Below are positions 11,244-12,036 of a stretch of DNA of 12,036 nt, piece by piece. This DNA is from Sulfurimonas sp. (GTDB taxonomy: Bacteria; Campylobacterota; Campylobacteria; Campylobacterales; Sulfurimonadaceae). Numbering within the stretch: the first letter of the stretch is position 1; each line of letters starts with the position of its first letter. Position numbers and translations under genes: made by a program. The notes below the pieces were generated by a model. The model did no database searches and had not been told where the DNA came from. It saw nothing but the letters and a program-made list of their open reading frames with translations. The stretch lies in assembly GCA_022712845.1 (NCBI GenBank), contig JAFLJV010000085.1, positions 1-12,036 of the forward strand, read 5' to 3'.

Positions 11244-11933
11244 CTATTTAGAAATTTTTTCTAATATTTTTTTAACTACTTGAGCAGGATTATCTGATTT
11301 ATAAATAGGACGACCAACCACTATAAAATCCACAAGAGCATTTTGTGCAAACTCAATATCCGCTACTCTCTTTTGATCACCAGCATCTTCTCCAAAAGGG
11401 CGAATACCAGGAGTAAGAGTCATAAATTTATTTGAAGTTATATTTTTTATAGATTCACTCTCAAAAGCTGAACAAACAACGCCATCTAAGCCACTTTCAT
11501 TAGCATCTTTAGCAAATTGATCAGCTTTATTTAGAATATTTTTTTCATAAACTTCAATAAATTCTTCATCAGAAAATGAGGTTAAAGCAGTCACTGCTAA
11601 AATAATTGGACGATTTTCATAAGAACTTATTCTATTCATAACTTCTTTCATAGCTCTTTTACCAGCTGATGCATGAATATTAAACATATCTACACCTAAT
11701 CCCATAATAGACTCAGCAGCATCTGCCATAGTGTTTGGAATATCATAAAGCTTTAAGTCTAAAAATATTTTGAAGTCTGGATTGATTTTTTTAATATCTT
11801 TTAAAAACTCTTCCCCATCACGAATATATGAACGCAATCCAACTTTTAACCAAATATTATAATCTTTGATTTTATGAATAAGATTTAAATTTTCTTCTTT
11901 AGTTGGTAAGTCAAGTGCAACGCATAATTCCAT
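11244..11933 (-). CDS. pyrF: Orotidine 5'-phosphate decarboxylase
   Basis: A 229-residue cytoplasmic enzyme catalysing the last step of UMP synthesis, OMP to UMP plus CO2. The ALDLPT start, KVGLRSY, the catalytic core [13 protein letters not shown] (Asp-x-Lys-x-x-Asp-Ile), the [12 protein letters not shown] barrel strand, TPGIRPFG and the phosphate-binding VVGRPIY are all in family order, and length is normal. The ATG at 11933 has only a weak AGAG site. The gene converges on lapG with no gap between the stops. An extended -10 box lies upstream. It is ordinary host metabolism and marks the right flank as chromosome. Confidence 0.97.
   Translation of the reverse strand: MELCVALDLPTKEENLNLIHKIKDYNIWLKVGLRSYIRDGEEFLKDIKKINPDFKIFLDLKLYDIPNTMADAAESIMGLGVDMFNIHASAGKRAMKEVMNRISSYENRPIILAVTALTSFSDEEFIEVYEKNILNKADQFAKDANESGLDGVVCSAFESESIKNITSNKFMTLTPGIRPFGEDAGDQKRVADIEFAQNALVDFIVVGRPIYKSDNPAQVVKKILEKISK
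11248..11273 (+). terminator. Terminator of lapG inside the end of pyrF
   Basis: TTAGAAA (11248-11254) and TTTCTAA (11258-11264) form a 7-bp stem with a TTT loop, followed by TATTTTTTT on the plus strand. It starts 5 bp after the lapG stop and lies wholly in the last codons of pyrF. The stem is AT-rich, so strength is uncertain. Confidence 0.5.
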
Positions 11934-11959
11934 AATTTCTCTTTATATTTTAATGACGA

Positions 11960-11965
11960 ATTATA
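11960..11965 (-). promoter_or_regulatory. Extended -10 promoter of pyrF
   Basis: On the minus strand TGCTATAAT is an extended -10 (TGnTATAAT), about 27 bp upstream of the pyrF ATG, giving a leader of about 20 nt. From here to the window end (12036) the sequence is AT-rich and I see no gene. Confidence 0.6.
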
Positions 11966-12036
11966 GCATTAAAACATTTCTATAAGAAGAGATTTAAAAA
12001 CTTTAACTATAATTTTAAAAATTATTTTATTTACAA

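Overview
The window is AT-rich chromosomal DNA, most likely from a marine or environmental campylobacterotan (an Arcobacter or Sulfurimonas relative). That assignment is inferred from codon use, the pyrF and tRNA-Ser sequences and the kind of adhesin present; no 16S gene is in view. It contains a complete filamentous phage (inovirus) prophage of about 9.66 kb inserted into the 3' end of a tRNA-Ser(GCU) gene. A perfect 25-bp direct repeat marks the two ends (753-777 and 10411-10435).

Host flanks. On the left (1-640, minus strand) is the start of a giant LapA-type biofilm adhesin: a retention module with a TAAG motif, then a Calx-beta-like repeat. On the right are the intact tRNA-Ser (10413-10503, minus), a LapG-type periplasmic cysteine protease (10614-11243, plus) and pyrF (11244-11933, minus). 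LapG proteases cleave LapA adhesins at TAAG-like sites, so the phage appears to have landed between an adhesin and its own release protease.

Prophage, left to right. A non-coding, hairpin-rich left end (778-1050) is followed by a leftward three-gene module: a zinc-ribbon membrane protein, a secreted protein with a TonB/TolA-like domain, and a small HTH regulator. A control region (2450-2575) carries four boxes at 32-33 bp spacing. Rightward from it lie a 52-aa ORF, a long palindrome-rich gap, a probable ssDNA-binding protein, and the virion module. That module has two tandem paralogous major-coat-like proteins, two more small membrane proteins, a pIII-like adsorption protein with Ca-binding-like repeats and a coiled coil, a pVI-like protein and the Zot/pI assembly ATPase. 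Next come an origin-like repeat and hairpin region, an HUH replication protein, a phage-type Dam adenine methyltransferase and a tyrosine integrase that ends next to attR.

How it works together (partly inference). Integrase and the tRNA repeats handle integration; Rep and the upstream repeats drive rolling-circle replication; the ssDNA-binding protein coats the product; coat proteins, pVI, pIII and Zot build and extrude the virion. No secretin is encoded, so a host secretin is presumably borrowed. Five phage genes begin with nearly the same leader, GGA(A)GYGAYAAA, which suggests shared translational control. The leftward module looks like lysogenic or conversion genes, possibly acting on superinfection through the TonB/TolA-like protein.
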